Positions 34,363 to 43,287 of a stretch of DNA of 64,000 bases are shown piece after piece (the stretch's first letter is position 1; each line of letters starts with the position of its first letter). The notes under the pieces are model-generated. The model was not told the DNA's origin and did no database searches. It saw nothing but the letters and a program-made list of their open reading frames with translations. A program made the translations under genes and the position numbers. Origin of the DNA: Moorella humiferrea. GTDB lineage: Bacteria > Bacillota > DSM-521 > Neomoorellales > Neomoorellaceae. Location of the stretch: contig NZ_CP136419.1 in assembly GCF_039233145.1 (NCBI RefSeq), positions 2,268,001-2,332,000 on the forward strand, given 5' to 3'.

Positions 34363-35526
34363 TTAGCAATTTTTAAGTGATGATACAATAAATTCCGTAA
34401 GGTCTTGAACTCGTACTCTTACCCTGGCTTTTCTAATGGCCCCCCCTATGGTACGCTTGCATTGTTGGCAAGTGGTGATTACTGTCTGGGCTCCCGTCCT
34501 TTTTATCATTTCTACCTTTAGACTACCAATCGCCGCCGAGAGTTGCTGGTCGACCATTTCCAAATTCCCCCCGCCGCCACAGCAAAGGGAGTTGGCCCGG
34601 TTTCGTTCCATCTCAATCAATTCTATTCCTGGCACTGAGGTGATTAATTGCCGCGGTTCTTCATAAATACCATTATTGCGCCCTAGATCGCAGGGGTCAT
34701 GGTAAGTTACAACTTCCTTGCGGGTAGAAATATTTAATCTTCCTTCCTCCACCAATCGAAGTAAGTACTGGCTGCTGTGGAGGATTGGCACCGGTAAAGC
34801 TCTATTTAGTAGCCGCGGATATTCATGCTTCCAAGTATGCAGGCAAGAAGGGCAAGTAGTTACAATTAAAGAAGGAGCTAGAGCTTCAACCTTTGCTATA
34901 TTACGGACAGCTAGCTGGGCTGCCTCTTCTGGCATTCCTGCTGCCAGCAAAGGAAAGCCACAACAAATCTCATCAGCTCCCAGGGTTGTAAAATTGACAC
35001 CGGCCTTAAGCATAATTTTGACCATCGACTGGGAAATGCTAAAGGCAGCCGGATATAAGGAAGCCACACAGCCGAGAAAGTATAATACCTCCGCCTGTTT
35101 TTTACCAGTCAATCCTACGGGCAGTTCTTCACCAAGATTCTCTGCCCATAGCAGGCGGCTTTGAGGATCTTCTCCGGATATATTTCCTTTAGCTAACACG
35201 GTTTCTTTGAGAGAATACATGGCCTCCGGAGCCAGCCCGGCGGATACTATCCGGTGACGCAGTTCCAACCACATCTTACGGGTATCAATATTAACGTGAC
35301 ATGCTTCCCGGCAGGCGCTGCATAATGTGCACTGGTAAACGCGTTCGACAAGCTTTGGGGGATATTCATTGTTTTTCATGGCCTGCACCAGCGCCAATTT
35401 CCCCCGGGGCGAATAAGTTTCCCAGCCCCCGGCCGCAAATGCCGGGCACACATCCCGGCAGTAACCACAGCGGCCACAGATTGTGGCTTCTTCTTGCAAA
35501 CCTGTATAATAAAACTTCTTTTCCAC
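34363..35526 (-). CDS. Fe-S oxidoreductase with two 4Fe-4S and two CCG domains (GlpC/GlcF/HdrD type)
   Basis: 387 residues taking GTG at 35526 (GGGAG 8 nt upstream); ATG at 35541 has no ribosome site. Residues 15-80 hold two 4Fe-4S sites (CGRCGYCRDVCP, CTLCSACREACH). Two CCG domains follow (GCVASLYP..CCGFPLL..CPSCLHTW and DPCDLGR..CCGGGG..CQQCKR), the folds that bind noncubane 4Fe-4S clusters or pass electrons in Hdr and GlcF proteins. It follows the FAD-linked oxidase by 5 nt and is its probable electron acceptor, as in glycolate or lactate oxidases. Last gene of the island's long operon. Confidence 0.85.
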   Translation of the reverse strand: MEKKFYYTGLQEEATICGRCGYCRDVCPAFAAGGWETYSPRGKLALVQAMKNNEYPPKLVERVYQCTLCSACREACHVNIDTRKMWLELRHRIVSAGLAPEAMYSLKETVLAKGNISGEDPQSRLLWAENLGEELPVGLTGKKQAEVLYFLGCVASLYPAAFSISQSMVKIMLKAGVNFTTLGADEICCGFPLLAAGMPEEAAQLAVRNIAKVEALAPSLIVTTCPSCLHTWKHEYPRLLNRALPVPILHSSQYLLRLVEEGRLNISTRKEVVTYHDPCDLGRNNGIYEEPRQLITSVPGIELIEMERNRANSLCCGGGGNLEMVDQQLSAAIGSLKVEMIKRTGAQTVITTCQQCKRTIGGAIRKARVRVRVQDLTEFIVSSLKNC

Positions 35527-35531
35527 ACTTT

Positions 35532-36968
35532 TCACTCCCATTCACACGGCCCGGTAAATCTCTGTAGCGAACTAACCACATTGACACCCAGTGAAAAAAG
35601 CCAAGGCGCCAGCAGGACAGGATAGGTATAGTGTTTACCAGGGTTGAACAGGCCCTGTGGATCAAGCTGCTCCTTCCGTCTCCTGAGTTCGGCCAATTCC
35701 TCTCGAGAGTAAATGATAGGTAAATAAGGAGTATTCCATAGCCCAAGGGAATAAGGATAACCCCCTAGCTTCCTGGCCAGCGCATGTAACCGCCCCGTGA
35801 CAGCCATGGCTACCACATACGCCAGCTTTTGCCTTGCATCTGCACGGTACCCGGTGAAAACTGTCATTTTATCTGGAGAAACAATGGTTCCATAGCTATA
35901 AAATTTAGTGCCCAACCGACGGCTTAATTTTTTTAATGTTTCCCGGTACTTACCTAAATTCTGGAGGGGCAGCCAATCTTCAGCCGCCATTAACGTTGGT
36001 CCTAGTCGCTTAAAACGCATATGGTAGAAACGCTCTTCCCATTTATGAGCCGTTATGTCCGGATCTAAGATTATAGCGTTATATTTTCTGGCAACCTCTT
36101 CTACCACTGCCCTGCCAGCTGCAACGCTTGCTTTTTCTCCTTCATAATCAACCTCAAGAATTTCTCCCTCAGGTGCTGGGGTTCCCAGTTGACGAAGGAA
36201 GTCAAAATAAGTACTGCTGAAATAGCCAAGATGGTAAGGCTTCTCAGTAGCCGCCGCCAGTTCCCTGGCAGCTTCGCAAAGAGTTTCTGATTGATTAAAA
36301 GACAACAGCCAATGCCCCTCTGCCGCTGGAGCTCGCCTGATGCTCAGGGTTATTCGGGTGATAACTCCTAAAGTGCCATCACAACCCGCAAACCATGCAA
36401 CCGGCGGCCTGCTTTCTTGCGTAACCTCTTGAACTGTCCCATCGGATAAAACAACCTCAAGCTTTGTTACCTGATTGCTCAAAGGACCATAATACACGCT
36501 ACCAATACCATACCCTTCCATACTCAGCCAGCCGGCCACTGTTGCCGCAGGAGCGCTGGTTGGGTAGCTTTTAACAGCCCAACCCGATTGCCTTAACTCT
36601 TGATCAAGGGCTTGCCACCGGGTACCTGCTCCAACTGTAACTTCCTCTCGTTCGCCATTCAGCAGCTCGATACCCTTAAAGCTGCTCATATCAAGTGTTA
36701 GCCCTTTTTTTACCGGAACGCTGTTAAAAAATGCCGAGGAACCGCTCCCTCGCGGCGTGATGGGCATACCTTTATTGCTGGCATATTTGACCAGCGCCGC
36801 TGTTTCTTCGGTGTTTACCGGACGGGCCACCATATCGGGGACAGTCTCTAATCCTAATATACGGCACATGATTTTTGGCACTTCCGCTAAATCACGCCCG
36901 TATACTATGCGCTCCCACCAATCTTCAGTAACGCGATCACCAAGTAGGTCGGTTAAAAACTTGTCCAT
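35532..36968 (-). CDS. FAD-linked 2-hydroxyacid oxidase/dehydrogenase (GlcD/VAO type)
   Basis: 478 residues from ATG at 36968 after AAAGGTGG. FAD_binding_4 domain (VARPVNTEETAALVKYASNKGMPITPRGSGS, then SYPTSAPAATVAGWLSMEGYG) and FAD-oxidase C-terminal domain (RRRKEQLDPQGLFNPGKHY). An unusual tail, VLLAPWLFSLGVNVVSSLQRF, could be a membrane-touching helix. Family members oxidise D-lactate, glycolate or related hydroxyacids, or reduce alkyl-DHAP; the substrate is open. It likely sends electrons to the CCG protein downstream. Confidence 0.8.
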   Translation of the reverse strand: MDKFLTDLLGDRVTEDWWERIVYGRDLAEVPKIMCRILGLETVPDMVARPVNTEETAALVKYASNKGMPITPRGSGSSAFFNSVPVKKGLTLDMSSFKGIELLNGEREEVTVGAGTRWQALDQELRQSGWAVKSYPTSAPAATVAGWLSMEGYGIGSVYYGPLSNQVTKLEVVLSDGTVQEVTQESRPPVAWFAGCDGTLGVITRITLSIRRAPAAEGHWLLSFNQSETLCEAARELAAATEKPYHLGYFSSTYFDFLRQLGTPAPEGEILEVDYEGEKASVAAGRAVVEEVARKYNAIILDPDITAHKWEERFYHMRFKRLGPTLMAAEDWLPLQNLGKYRETLKKLSRRLGTKFYSYGTIVSPDKMTVFTGYRADARQKLAYVVAMAVTGRLHALARKLGGYPYSLGLWNTPYLPIIYSREELAELRRRKEQLDPQGLFNPGKHYTYPVLLAPWLFSLGVNVVSSLQRFTGPCEWE

Positions 36969-37049
36969 AAATACCACCTTTGACCAAATCTTAAACCCAC
37001 AACCTTGCACTTATGGTGGTGTGAAGTGGTCACAGCTCTAAACACATTT

Positions 37050-38312
37050 TTAACTAACAAACCTGGCCCCTTGGTAATACCAGGGGGCACCTTTTAGATA
37101 AATCGTATTAGATAAAACCTCTCTGGCTGCGGATAAAGTAGTACCTTTCTGCATCCAAGCCAGAACTGCCCCGGCTCCTTGCAAGCTCCCCACAAATTGT
37201 ACGCCTAGAATTCTACCATCTTTCGTTATTAATTTGGTGTAACCTTTGTCGTTCATATCTGTGCTTATAGTAGTCTCTCCCACATCTTTAAGGGCGGCTT
37301 CAGTAAACCCTGCAGATACAGCTGTAACATCACCGGCTTCTACAATTAAAACCCCTAAAGAGCCGGGATATTCGCGAGGCGCTGTACCTAAACAGTTATG
37401 AGCGACAATAGCGGCCTGCTCTTTAGCACTGGCCCATAATAAACTTAAACCAGGCCTTTTAAGTATGCGGTCCCACGTTTCCACGCAGTCACCACAGGCA
37501 TAAATATTAGAGACGCTGGTAGCCATTTCTTTATTGACTTTGATGCCGCGAAATTGCCCTATTTCCAGGCCCGCGTCTTGGGCCAGGGCAGTATTAGGCC
37601 GTACCCCAGCCGCCCAAATCACCATGTCACAGGTTATAAGGCCCTGGCTGGTTTTTACCCCGGTGACCCTGTCTTTCCCTTCTACTCCTACAACCTTCTC
37701 TCCCACTAAAACCTTAATACCGTGCTTTTCAATCTCTTTTTGAAATAAACGTGAAGCTTCTAAATCAAAAGCAGTAGGTAAAATGCGATCCAGCAGTTCA
37801 ATAAGGGTGACCTCGATCTCCCGCTTACGTAAGGCAATACTTGCTTCCACACCGATGGCTCCTGAACCAACTACAACAGCAGATTTCCCCTCCCAGGCCA
37901 GGATTGCCTCCACGTCGGCCAGGGTTTTAAGAGTAAAATTACCGGCAAGTCTTGTTCCCGGTACAGGCGGCACCAGGGCCACGCTTCCAGTAGCTAGTAT
38001 CAGCTTGTCATACGGCAGTCGTTGTCCCCCTGCACTTACCCGCTGATCTTTAGGGTCAAACCCCTCAGCTGCTATGCCTTTCCATATTTTTATCCCGTCA
38101 AGCCCACGAAAAGGAGGCAAAAAAATATTTTCCTTCGGAAGGTATCCTCCCAGGTAATCCGGCAGGGCACAGGCTGAATATGGCTGTGTTTTTTCAGCTC
38201 CGATTAAAGTAACAGGTACCTCTGGAGCAAGAAGCCGGAGCTGCCTGGCAGCCGTATACCCGGCAATACCGTCACCTATAATTACAATTTGTAAATCCCG
38301 GTAGTTATTCAT
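37050..38312 (-). CDS. NAD(P)/FAD pyridine nucleotide-disulfide oxidoreductase (NADH oxidase/NirB-N type)
   Basis: 420 residues. FAD motif IVIIGDGIAGYTAARQLR, NAD motif AVVVGSGAIGVEASIAL, second FAD motif SNIYACGDCVE. There is no redox-active CxxxxC, so it belongs to the rubredoxin reductase/NirB N-terminal group rather than the disulfide reductases. It overlaps the AOR-like gene by 4 nt. Expected to exchange electrons between NAD(P)H and the ferredoxin-like partners of the same operon. Confidence 0.83.
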   Translation of the reverse strand: MNNYRDLQIVIIGDGIAGYTAARQLRLLAPEVPVTLIGAEKTQPYSACALPDYLGGYLPKENIFLPPFRGLDGIKIWKGIAAEGFDPKDQRVSAGGQRLPYDKLILATGSVALVPPVPGTRLAGNFTLKTLADVEAILAWEGKSAVVVGSGAIGVEASIALRKREIEVTLIELLDRILPTAFDLEASRLFQKEIEKHGIKVLVGEKVVGVEGKDRVTGVKTSQGLITCDMVIWAAGVRPNTALAQDAGLEIGQFRGIKVNKEMATSVSNIYACGDCVETWDRILKRPGLSLLWASAKEQAAIVAHNCLGTAPREYPGSLGVLIVEAGDVTAVSAGFTEAALKDVGETTISTDMNDKGYTKLITKDGRILGVQFVGSLQGAGAVLAWMQKGTTLSAAREVLSNTIYLKGAPWYYQGARFVS

Positions 38313-39271
38313 TTACCAAACCAGCCCCCCAACTCCTCGCTCAGGACCTTATTGGCATTGTGTATTTTGTGGGCGATCTTCCAAAGCTGCTCCCGAGAGC
38401 ACTGCCATCCTGTCACCGCGCAGATCAGTTTTTCCAGGTCTGCTGCCGCCCATGGGCTGGCCCCGGAGGCAATCAGTTGCGGGCAAATTCCAGCGGCCAA
38501 CCATAAACTGGAAGCCACCTGGTCATTTTCCTCACAGGTGACCGCCTTTTCTCTTTGCCGGCAGCTTCCATGACATGCCAGGCAGCCACTGTAGCCCCAT
38601 TTCATTCCCGTTATTAGCCATCTTTGAACAGCGTTACGGGCTTCATGCAAAACCGTTTCAGGATCGGCCAGGTTCACACTGCCCTGCTTTTGAACGGCAA
38701 TCGCACGGAGGTTACGCTTTGCAAGCAACGAGCCAACAGCAACCTGGTCTTCAAAAACAAGGCCCCTATCGCTCACAATTCCCTGGAACGTAAAGACCAA
38801 TATTGCCGCTTCAGCATCCCCAAGTTTTTTCCTTATGAATTTCGCAATAGCGCCTGCATCTTCTATGGGCTCTTGTATTCTTTCAAGGCAACACCCATCT
38901 TTGTCAATCACTAGATATGAAGGCCGTACGGCAGTCCGTCCCAGTATCACCTGGTCCCAGCCTGTAAACTTTAAATATGCACCCCAGTTTCCCGTTCCAT
39001 AAGCGAACGCTAAACCCGGCTCCGGGCTACTCGGACCGGCAGCTGACCATGTATTAGCACCCATCAAGGGGCTGCCTACCAATGCTCCTGATGCAATAGC
39101 AACTGCATCTCCAGCCAATTTTTCCCATCCTGCCATTTTGCCTGTATGCAACGCAATATTAAGGCCGGGCCCCCCAAGCCACTGCTGATAAAATTGTTCA
39201 GGTAACGATTTGCTTTCCCAGCTTCCCTCGCTCAAATCGACTGCAAGAACTTTTCCTGCCCAACCAAACAC
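38309..39271 (-). CDS. Miniature aldehyde:ferredoxin oxidoreductase-like protein
   Basis: 320 residues from GTG at 39271 after GGGAGAGGGG; full AORs have about 600. Residues 1-205 fit the AOR N-terminal domain (KVLAVDLSEGSWE, WLGGPGLNIAL, ANTWSAAGPSS, GNWGAYLKFTGWDQVILGR). Then follow the Fe-S Cys cluster CLACHGSC (230, 233, 237), a GICP segment (Cys263) where AORs have the fourth ligand, and the usual terminal block AVTGWQCSREQLWKIAHKI. About 250-280 residues between these blocks are missing, which would remove much of the second pterin-binding region. It may be an electron-transfer or scaffold derivative of AOR. The reading frame is intact. Confidence 0.75.
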   Translation of the reverse strand: MFGWAGKVLAVDLSEGSWESKSLPEQFYQQWLGGPGLNIALHTGKMAGWEKLAGDAVAIASGALVGSPLMGANTWSAAGPSSPEPGLAFAYGTGNWGAYLKFTGWDQVILGRTAVRPSYLVIDKDGCCLERIQEPIEDAGAIAKFIRKKLGDAEAAILVFTFQGIVSDRGLVFEDQVAVGSLLAKRNLRAIAVQKQGSVNLADPETVLHEARNAVQRWLITGMKWGYSGCLACHGSCRQREKAVTCEENDQVASSLWLAAGICPQLIASGASPWAAADLEKLICAVTGWQCSREQLWKIAHKIHNANKVLSEELGGWFGK

Positions 39272-39285
39272 TTTTCCCCTCTCCC

Positions 39286-39771
39286 TCAAAGCACTGCTGC
39301 AGACGTATTTGGACCTGATAGAGCTATGCGTTCCGCTGCAAACTGTCGCTTTTTCATACTTATATCTTTGGGGCTCGCCAGCTGGAGGGCCCCGGTGGGA
39401 CAGATATCGACGCAATACGGCTCACCGGAGCAGAGGTCGCAGCTTACAGCTACATCTCGATCGGTATCCAATACTACAGCACCCCAGGGGCAGACGATCA
39501 CGCATGCCTGACAACCAATACAAAAGGATTCATTGCGAAGAATGACACCGTCTTCCCCTTTCGTGATTGCTTCCATTAGGCAGGCTGTGACACAAACTGG
39601 CTCGTCGCAGTGATTGCAAGTTAGTGCTACGCAGCCACCTTCAGCTAGTTTGTCAACTCTGATACGAGATATTTGCAAGCCTGCACGTCCGGTTTTTTTG
39701 GCCATACAACCTATTTGGCACAATTGGCAACCGTTGCATCGTTCCTGGTTGATGGCAATAACCTTTGGCAT
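39286..39771 (-). CDS. 4Fe-4S polyferredoxin (HycB/DmsB-like)
   Basis: 161 residues from ATG at 39771 after GGAGG. Four 4Fe-4S motifs in order: CNGCQLCQIGC, CNHCDEPVCVTAC, CIGCQACVIVCP and CDLCSGEPYCVDICP. This four-cluster layout is the electron-transfer subunit of molybdoenzymes and AORs. It lies directly before the AOR-like gene (14 nt). Confidence 0.87.
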   Translation of the reverse strand: MPKVIAINQERCNGCQLCQIGCMAKKTGRAGLQISRIRVDKLAEGGCVALTCNHCDEPVCVTACLMEAITKGEDGVILRNESFCIGCQACVIVCPWGAVVLDTDRDVAVSCDLCSGEPYCVDICPTGALQLASPKDISMKKRQFAAERIALSGPNTSAAVL

Positions 39772-39821
39772 GGGCTCACCTCCTACCATATACTCTAAAA
39801 CCGTCCCTGGTATACTTTAAT

Positions 39822-39872
39822 GCTGGGTTAGGCTGGCCCATAGAAAACCCCGGAGCCAGCCTTTCACCCAGC
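39822..39872. repeat. Hairpin between the two polyferredoxin genes
   Basis: GCTGGGT/ACCCAGC (39822-39828, 39866-39872) enclose GGCTGG/CCAGCC (39831-39836, 39856-39861). The 150-bp gap holding it is the largest inside the operon's second half. No T tract, so it is probably an mRNA-processing or stability hairpin. Confidence 0.55.
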
Positions 39873-39921
39873 CATAGCCACTGTTTATCAATCGTCACCA
39901 GGCTTATTTATAAAACCTTGC

Positions 39922-40449
39922 TTAAGCTTGCATATATTTGCCTTCAAAAAGCATTTTTCTGCTGCTATTAGCATACCGCTCTCTGAGTGTCTTAGAAATT
40001 TCATCCACTGTCCCGACCAGGATGGCCTCTGCCGGGCAGGCTGCCTGGCACGCTGTCGGCAACCCTTTTGAAGTAAGGTGGACACACAGGGTACATTTTT
40101 CCATTTTGTTGTCCAACCCGAACTGCGGGACGCCGAAGGGGCAGGCCCATAGACATTGACGGCAACCAATGCATTTATCTTTATTAACCAGGACTATACC
40201 GTCTTCCGGTCGCTTATAGATCGCGCCTGCCGGGCAAGCTTTTTCACAGGCTGGTTCCCCGCAATGCAGGCATGGCATGGGTAGAAAAACAGTCTTATCA
40301 ATGCCGTCCTGGGTAACTTCCACTTCGGCAACCATCATCCACCTTGGTCCGGCCGGCAAACCGTTCTCCAGTTTGCAAGCCGTTTCGCAAGCACGGCAGT
40401 TCATGCAACGCCTTGTATCAACATAGATAGTCTTTTGCCGGCTGGTCAT
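39922..40449 (-). CDS. 4Fe-4S electron-transfer subunit (DmsB/PhsB-like) of the molybdoenzyme
   Basis: 175 residues. Four cluster motifs: CMNCRACETACK, CLHCGEPACEKACP, CIGCRQCLWACP and CTLCVHLTSKGLPTACQAACP. The last one, with the long loop, is typical of DmsB/NrfC/PhsB subunits. It starts 12 nt after the molybdopterin subunit and is its obvious partner. No signal peptide, so the pair works in the cytoplasm. Confidence 0.88.
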   Translation of the reverse strand: MTSRQKTIYVDTRRCMNCRACETACKLENGLPAGPRWMMVAEVEVTQDGIDKTVFLPMPCLHCGEPACEKACPAGAIYKRPEDGIVLVNKDKCIGCRQCLWACPFGVPQFGLDNKMEKCTLCVHLTSKGLPTACQAACPAEAILVGTVDEISKTLRERYANSSRKMLFEGKYMQA

Positions 40450-40461
40450 AACGCTTCCTCC

Positions 40462-42669
40462 CTACATTTTCTCAATTTGGACCAAGGTATTGAAATAAGC
40501 GGTCGTATTACCATCCAACAAGGGATGGTATTCTTCCATAATGCCATCGCCAACATCCCTTGGTCCACCTATGGTGCGCGAAGCTAGGACGTTCACGTTA
40601 GCGCCCAACTTCACCCACATACCACTAGAAAGCTCGGCCGTACCAGGTTTAACCCTAATGGTAGGCTTGGCATAAACGCCTCTCAATTCACCACGGTCGT
40701 TAAAAATGCGAACCTTGTCGCCCTCTTTGATCCCGCGCTTGGCGGCGTCGTCCTTATTGATAAATACTTTGGGCGGTCCCTCAATTTCCCGAATCCACGG
40801 CAGATTGTAATACTGCGAATGGGTACGGAAAGCAGGATGCTGGGAAATTAAGGTTATTGGATATTTAGCGTACAACTCCGGCGTGCTAATCGGACTCTCG
40901 GCTGGCTCCAGGTGATAGGGTACAGGTTTGAAGTCGCCCGGGAATTTCTTGCCCCTCTCTTCCATACCGATAGAATAGAATTCGAATTTGCCACTTGGTG
41001 TGTTGAACTTGTAGTCAGCATAAGGCACCCGCGGGCACCACTTTTCAGGAATGCGTAATGGACCCCGTGGTGATACAGCTTCGTCAATGGGCAGGTCTTC
41101 GGGAACCATAGCTTTGATATAATCGAGGCCAGTAACCCCTTGCGGGAAATATTCCTCCCAACCCATACGGCGCCCAAGTTCAGCCCAAATTTCGATGTCA
41201 GGTACAGCTTCATAGCTGGGCTGGCACACAGGTACAAGTACCTGCAGGTAATGATGCCAATAGGAAGGATGGAATCCGTATTGCTCGAGATAATGACATC
41301 CGGGCAGGACCACGTCGGCCCAATCAGTATCGTCGGTCATGAACTGCTCAATGGTTACAAACAGATCGAGTTTTTTCAGCGCTTCAATTGTATAAGCAAC
41401 ATCTGGCTGCTGCGAAATTAAACCGCCACGGTAGGATATGACGCCTTTAATCGGCGGATTGTCTGCAGCGTGTATACCTGCAGCAAAAGTGCTGATGTTG
41501 AGCAACCGTGTCTTGGCAATTTCAACCCCGGCAGGCACCGCCACTTTGGCAGCGTTCATAAAGCCCGGAATTGCGGGGAAACCCATCTGATCAATAAAAT
41601 TGTAATTACCCGTCTCCTTACCGATATGCCCGCAGAGGGCGGCCAGGCAGGCATAGGCACGCTGGGTCTGATGGCCATTGGAATACCTCTGATGGCCATA
41701 GCCGCATTCAGTATGCGTCTTATGAGTGGCGTACCACTCTGCAGCTAATCTAATTTTATCGGCCTCGATGCCCGTAAGTTCTGCTGCTTTTTCTACAGGC
41801 ATCTTCTTAACTTCTTCCAGCAGTTCTTCAAAACCATGGGTATGCTTGGCAATAAATTCTTTGTCATGCAAATCGCGGGAAATAATGTGGTTCATCATTC
41901 CCAAGGCGAGCACAACGTCGGTACCAGGGCGCGGCTGCAGGTGCAGATCGGCTTTAGAAGCAACGGCTGTTACGTAAGGATCTACAACAATTAGCTTGGC
42001 ACCCCGCTCCATCGCTCTATAAAGGAACGGGTAAATGTGGGGATTGGTGAAAGAGGGATTCCTGCCTACCAGGAAAACCAGTTCTGTCTTCTCAGACCAT
42101 ATCTCCGGGGACATAGTATGCTGATCGCCTACACTGTAGTATGAACCCGCCGCGCCGCTCAAAAGGCAGAAACTACCGACTAATTTTGTTGCCCCGTATA
42201 AATTAAGGAAGCGGCCGCTAACAGCTTTTGCCATATGCTCGCGATTGCCTGAATAGCAATACTCCGTAAAAGCCTCGCCGCCATAACGGCTGCGAATATC
42301 TTTCAATTTATCAACAATATAATCCAGTGCTTCATCCCAAGAAACCCGCCGAAACTTTCCTTCGCCCCTTTCTCCGACGCGAATCATGGGGTATTTAACA
42401 CGCTCAGGACTGTTTATCTTCTGCACATTGGCATATCCTTTAACGCACAGGTGTCCTCTCGTAATCGGATGGTCCGGATCGCCAGCAATTTTTATAACCT
42501 TCTCATCTTTGACGTATGCAAGCACGCCGCAGGTGTCATAACAGTTGTGAGGACAAGCGGTTTTGACCACACGGTCTGCAATTACCGTCTTACCGCCTAC
42601 AGTAACCGGAACATTACGCGCAATGGCATACTTATCCAGGTCTTCGTGTAAGCGTGTAAAATTAGCCAT
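40462..42669 (-). CDS. Cytoplasmic molybdopterin oxidoreductase (DMSO reductase superfamily)
   Basis: 735 residues. N-terminal 4Fe-4S site CPHNCYDTC (39, 43, 47) with Cys75; then HPITRGHLCVKGY, RRVSWDEALDYI, and the metal-ligand region GSFCLLSGAAGSYYSVG (Cys168 or Ser171 is the candidate Mo/W ligand). The C-terminal molydop_binding barrel begins near FINKDDAAKRGIKEGD. No twin-arginine signal. The sequence does not match formate dehydrogenase's VCR or nitrate reductase motifs, so the substrate is unknown. First catalytic gene of the island operon, paired with two polyferredoxins. Confidence 0.85.
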   Translation of the reverse strand: MANFTRLHEDLDKYAIARNVPVTVGGKTVIADRVVKTACPHNCYDTCGVLAYVKDEKVIKIAGDPDHPITRGHLCVKGYANVQKINSPERVKYPMIRVGERGEGKFRRVSWDEALDYIVDKLKDIRSRYGGEAFTEYCYSGNREHMAKAVSGRFLNLYGATKLVGSFCLLSGAAGSYYSVGDQHTMSPEIWSEKTELVFLVGRNPSFTNPHIYPFLYRAMERGAKLIVVDPYVTAVASKADLHLQPRPGTDVVLALGMMNHIISRDLHDKEFIAKHTHGFEELLEEVKKMPVEKAAELTGIEADKIRLAAEWYATHKTHTECGYGHQRYSNGHQTQRAYACLAALCGHIGKETGNYNFIDQMGFPAIPGFMNAAKVAVPAGVEIAKTRLLNISTFAAGIHAADNPPIKGVISYRGGLISQQPDVAYTIEALKKLDLFVTIEQFMTDDTDWADVVLPGCHYLEQYGFHPSYWHHYLQVLVPVCQPSYEAVPDIEIWAELGRRMGWEEYFPQGVTGLDYIKAMVPEDLPIDEAVSPRGPLRIPEKWCPRVPYADYKFNTPSGKFEFYSIGMEERGKKFPGDFKPVPYHLEPAESPISTPELYAKYPITLISQHPAFRTHSQYYNLPWIREIEGPPKVFINKDDAAKRGIKEGDKVRIFNDRGELRGVYAKPTIRVKPGTAELSSGMWVKLGANVNVLASRTIGGPRDVGDGIMEEYHPLLDGNTTAYFNTLVQIEKM

Positions 42670-42768
42670 CGCCTAACATTACCTCCAATCTTAAAGCTTA
42701 ATAATACAAATTTTTCAACAGGAGAAAACTACTATTTACCTTAATGTACATCAATATCGAATATCGAC

Positions 42769-43269
42769 TTAATCCGTGTCAGCACCCCCTTTCAAACTCG
42801 CCAGTAAGTTGCAGCATTGCTCACACAAATTCGCCGGTTTGTTTTGGATACCACGTACAGTCCAAGACGGGCGCATGCAACAATTATTGCGGCAGTGCTG
42901 TAAGCCCAAGAGGTGCCCCACTTCATGGCAGGCCTCTTTACAAACATCTTCTAAATTCTCTATGCGAGCAGTAGAAACAATAGCGCGTTGTTTTCCTGCC
43001 GCTCCAAAGACATAGCTATGCCATGGATCACCTATATCCACACTCACCAGCCACAGGACCAGATCTTTCCCTTGAGGAGCGAGCAATGCTTCGAGGAGGA
43101 AATGAACATCGTACTGCCCGCGAAAAGTGTCCCACCCGGCAGCAGGGGGCTCAAGAGGAGCAACTGGTATGCTCTTTATTAAAAAGAATACTTTCTCTAT
43201 TTGTTTACCAAGCACACCTGCCGCCGGGTACAATTCTGCCTGCCAGTAAAGATATAGATTAATTGACAT
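42769..43269 (-). CDS. Archaemetzincin-like zinc metalloprotease
   Basis: 166 residues. The active site reads HEVGHLLGLQHC, followed by RNNCCM and, 16 residues later, CEQC: the archaemetzincin pattern HExxHxxGxxxC..CxM..CxxC with one residue fewer between the first Cys pair. A second zinc site is thus likely. No export signal. Family members are cytosolic peptidases of unknown target. Lies between the MFS transporter (18 nt) and the molybdoenzyme. Confidence 0.82.
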   Translation of the reverse strand: MSINLYLYWQAELYPAAGVLGKQIEKVFFLIKSIPVAPLEPPAAGWDTFRGQYDVHFLLEALLAPQGKDLVLWLVSVDIGDPWHSYVFGAAGKQRAIVSTARIENLEDVCKEACHEVGHLLGLQHCRNNCCMRPSWTVRGIQNKPANLCEQCCNLLASLKGGADTD

Positions 43270-43287
43270 ATTTTGCTTCTTACTTCG

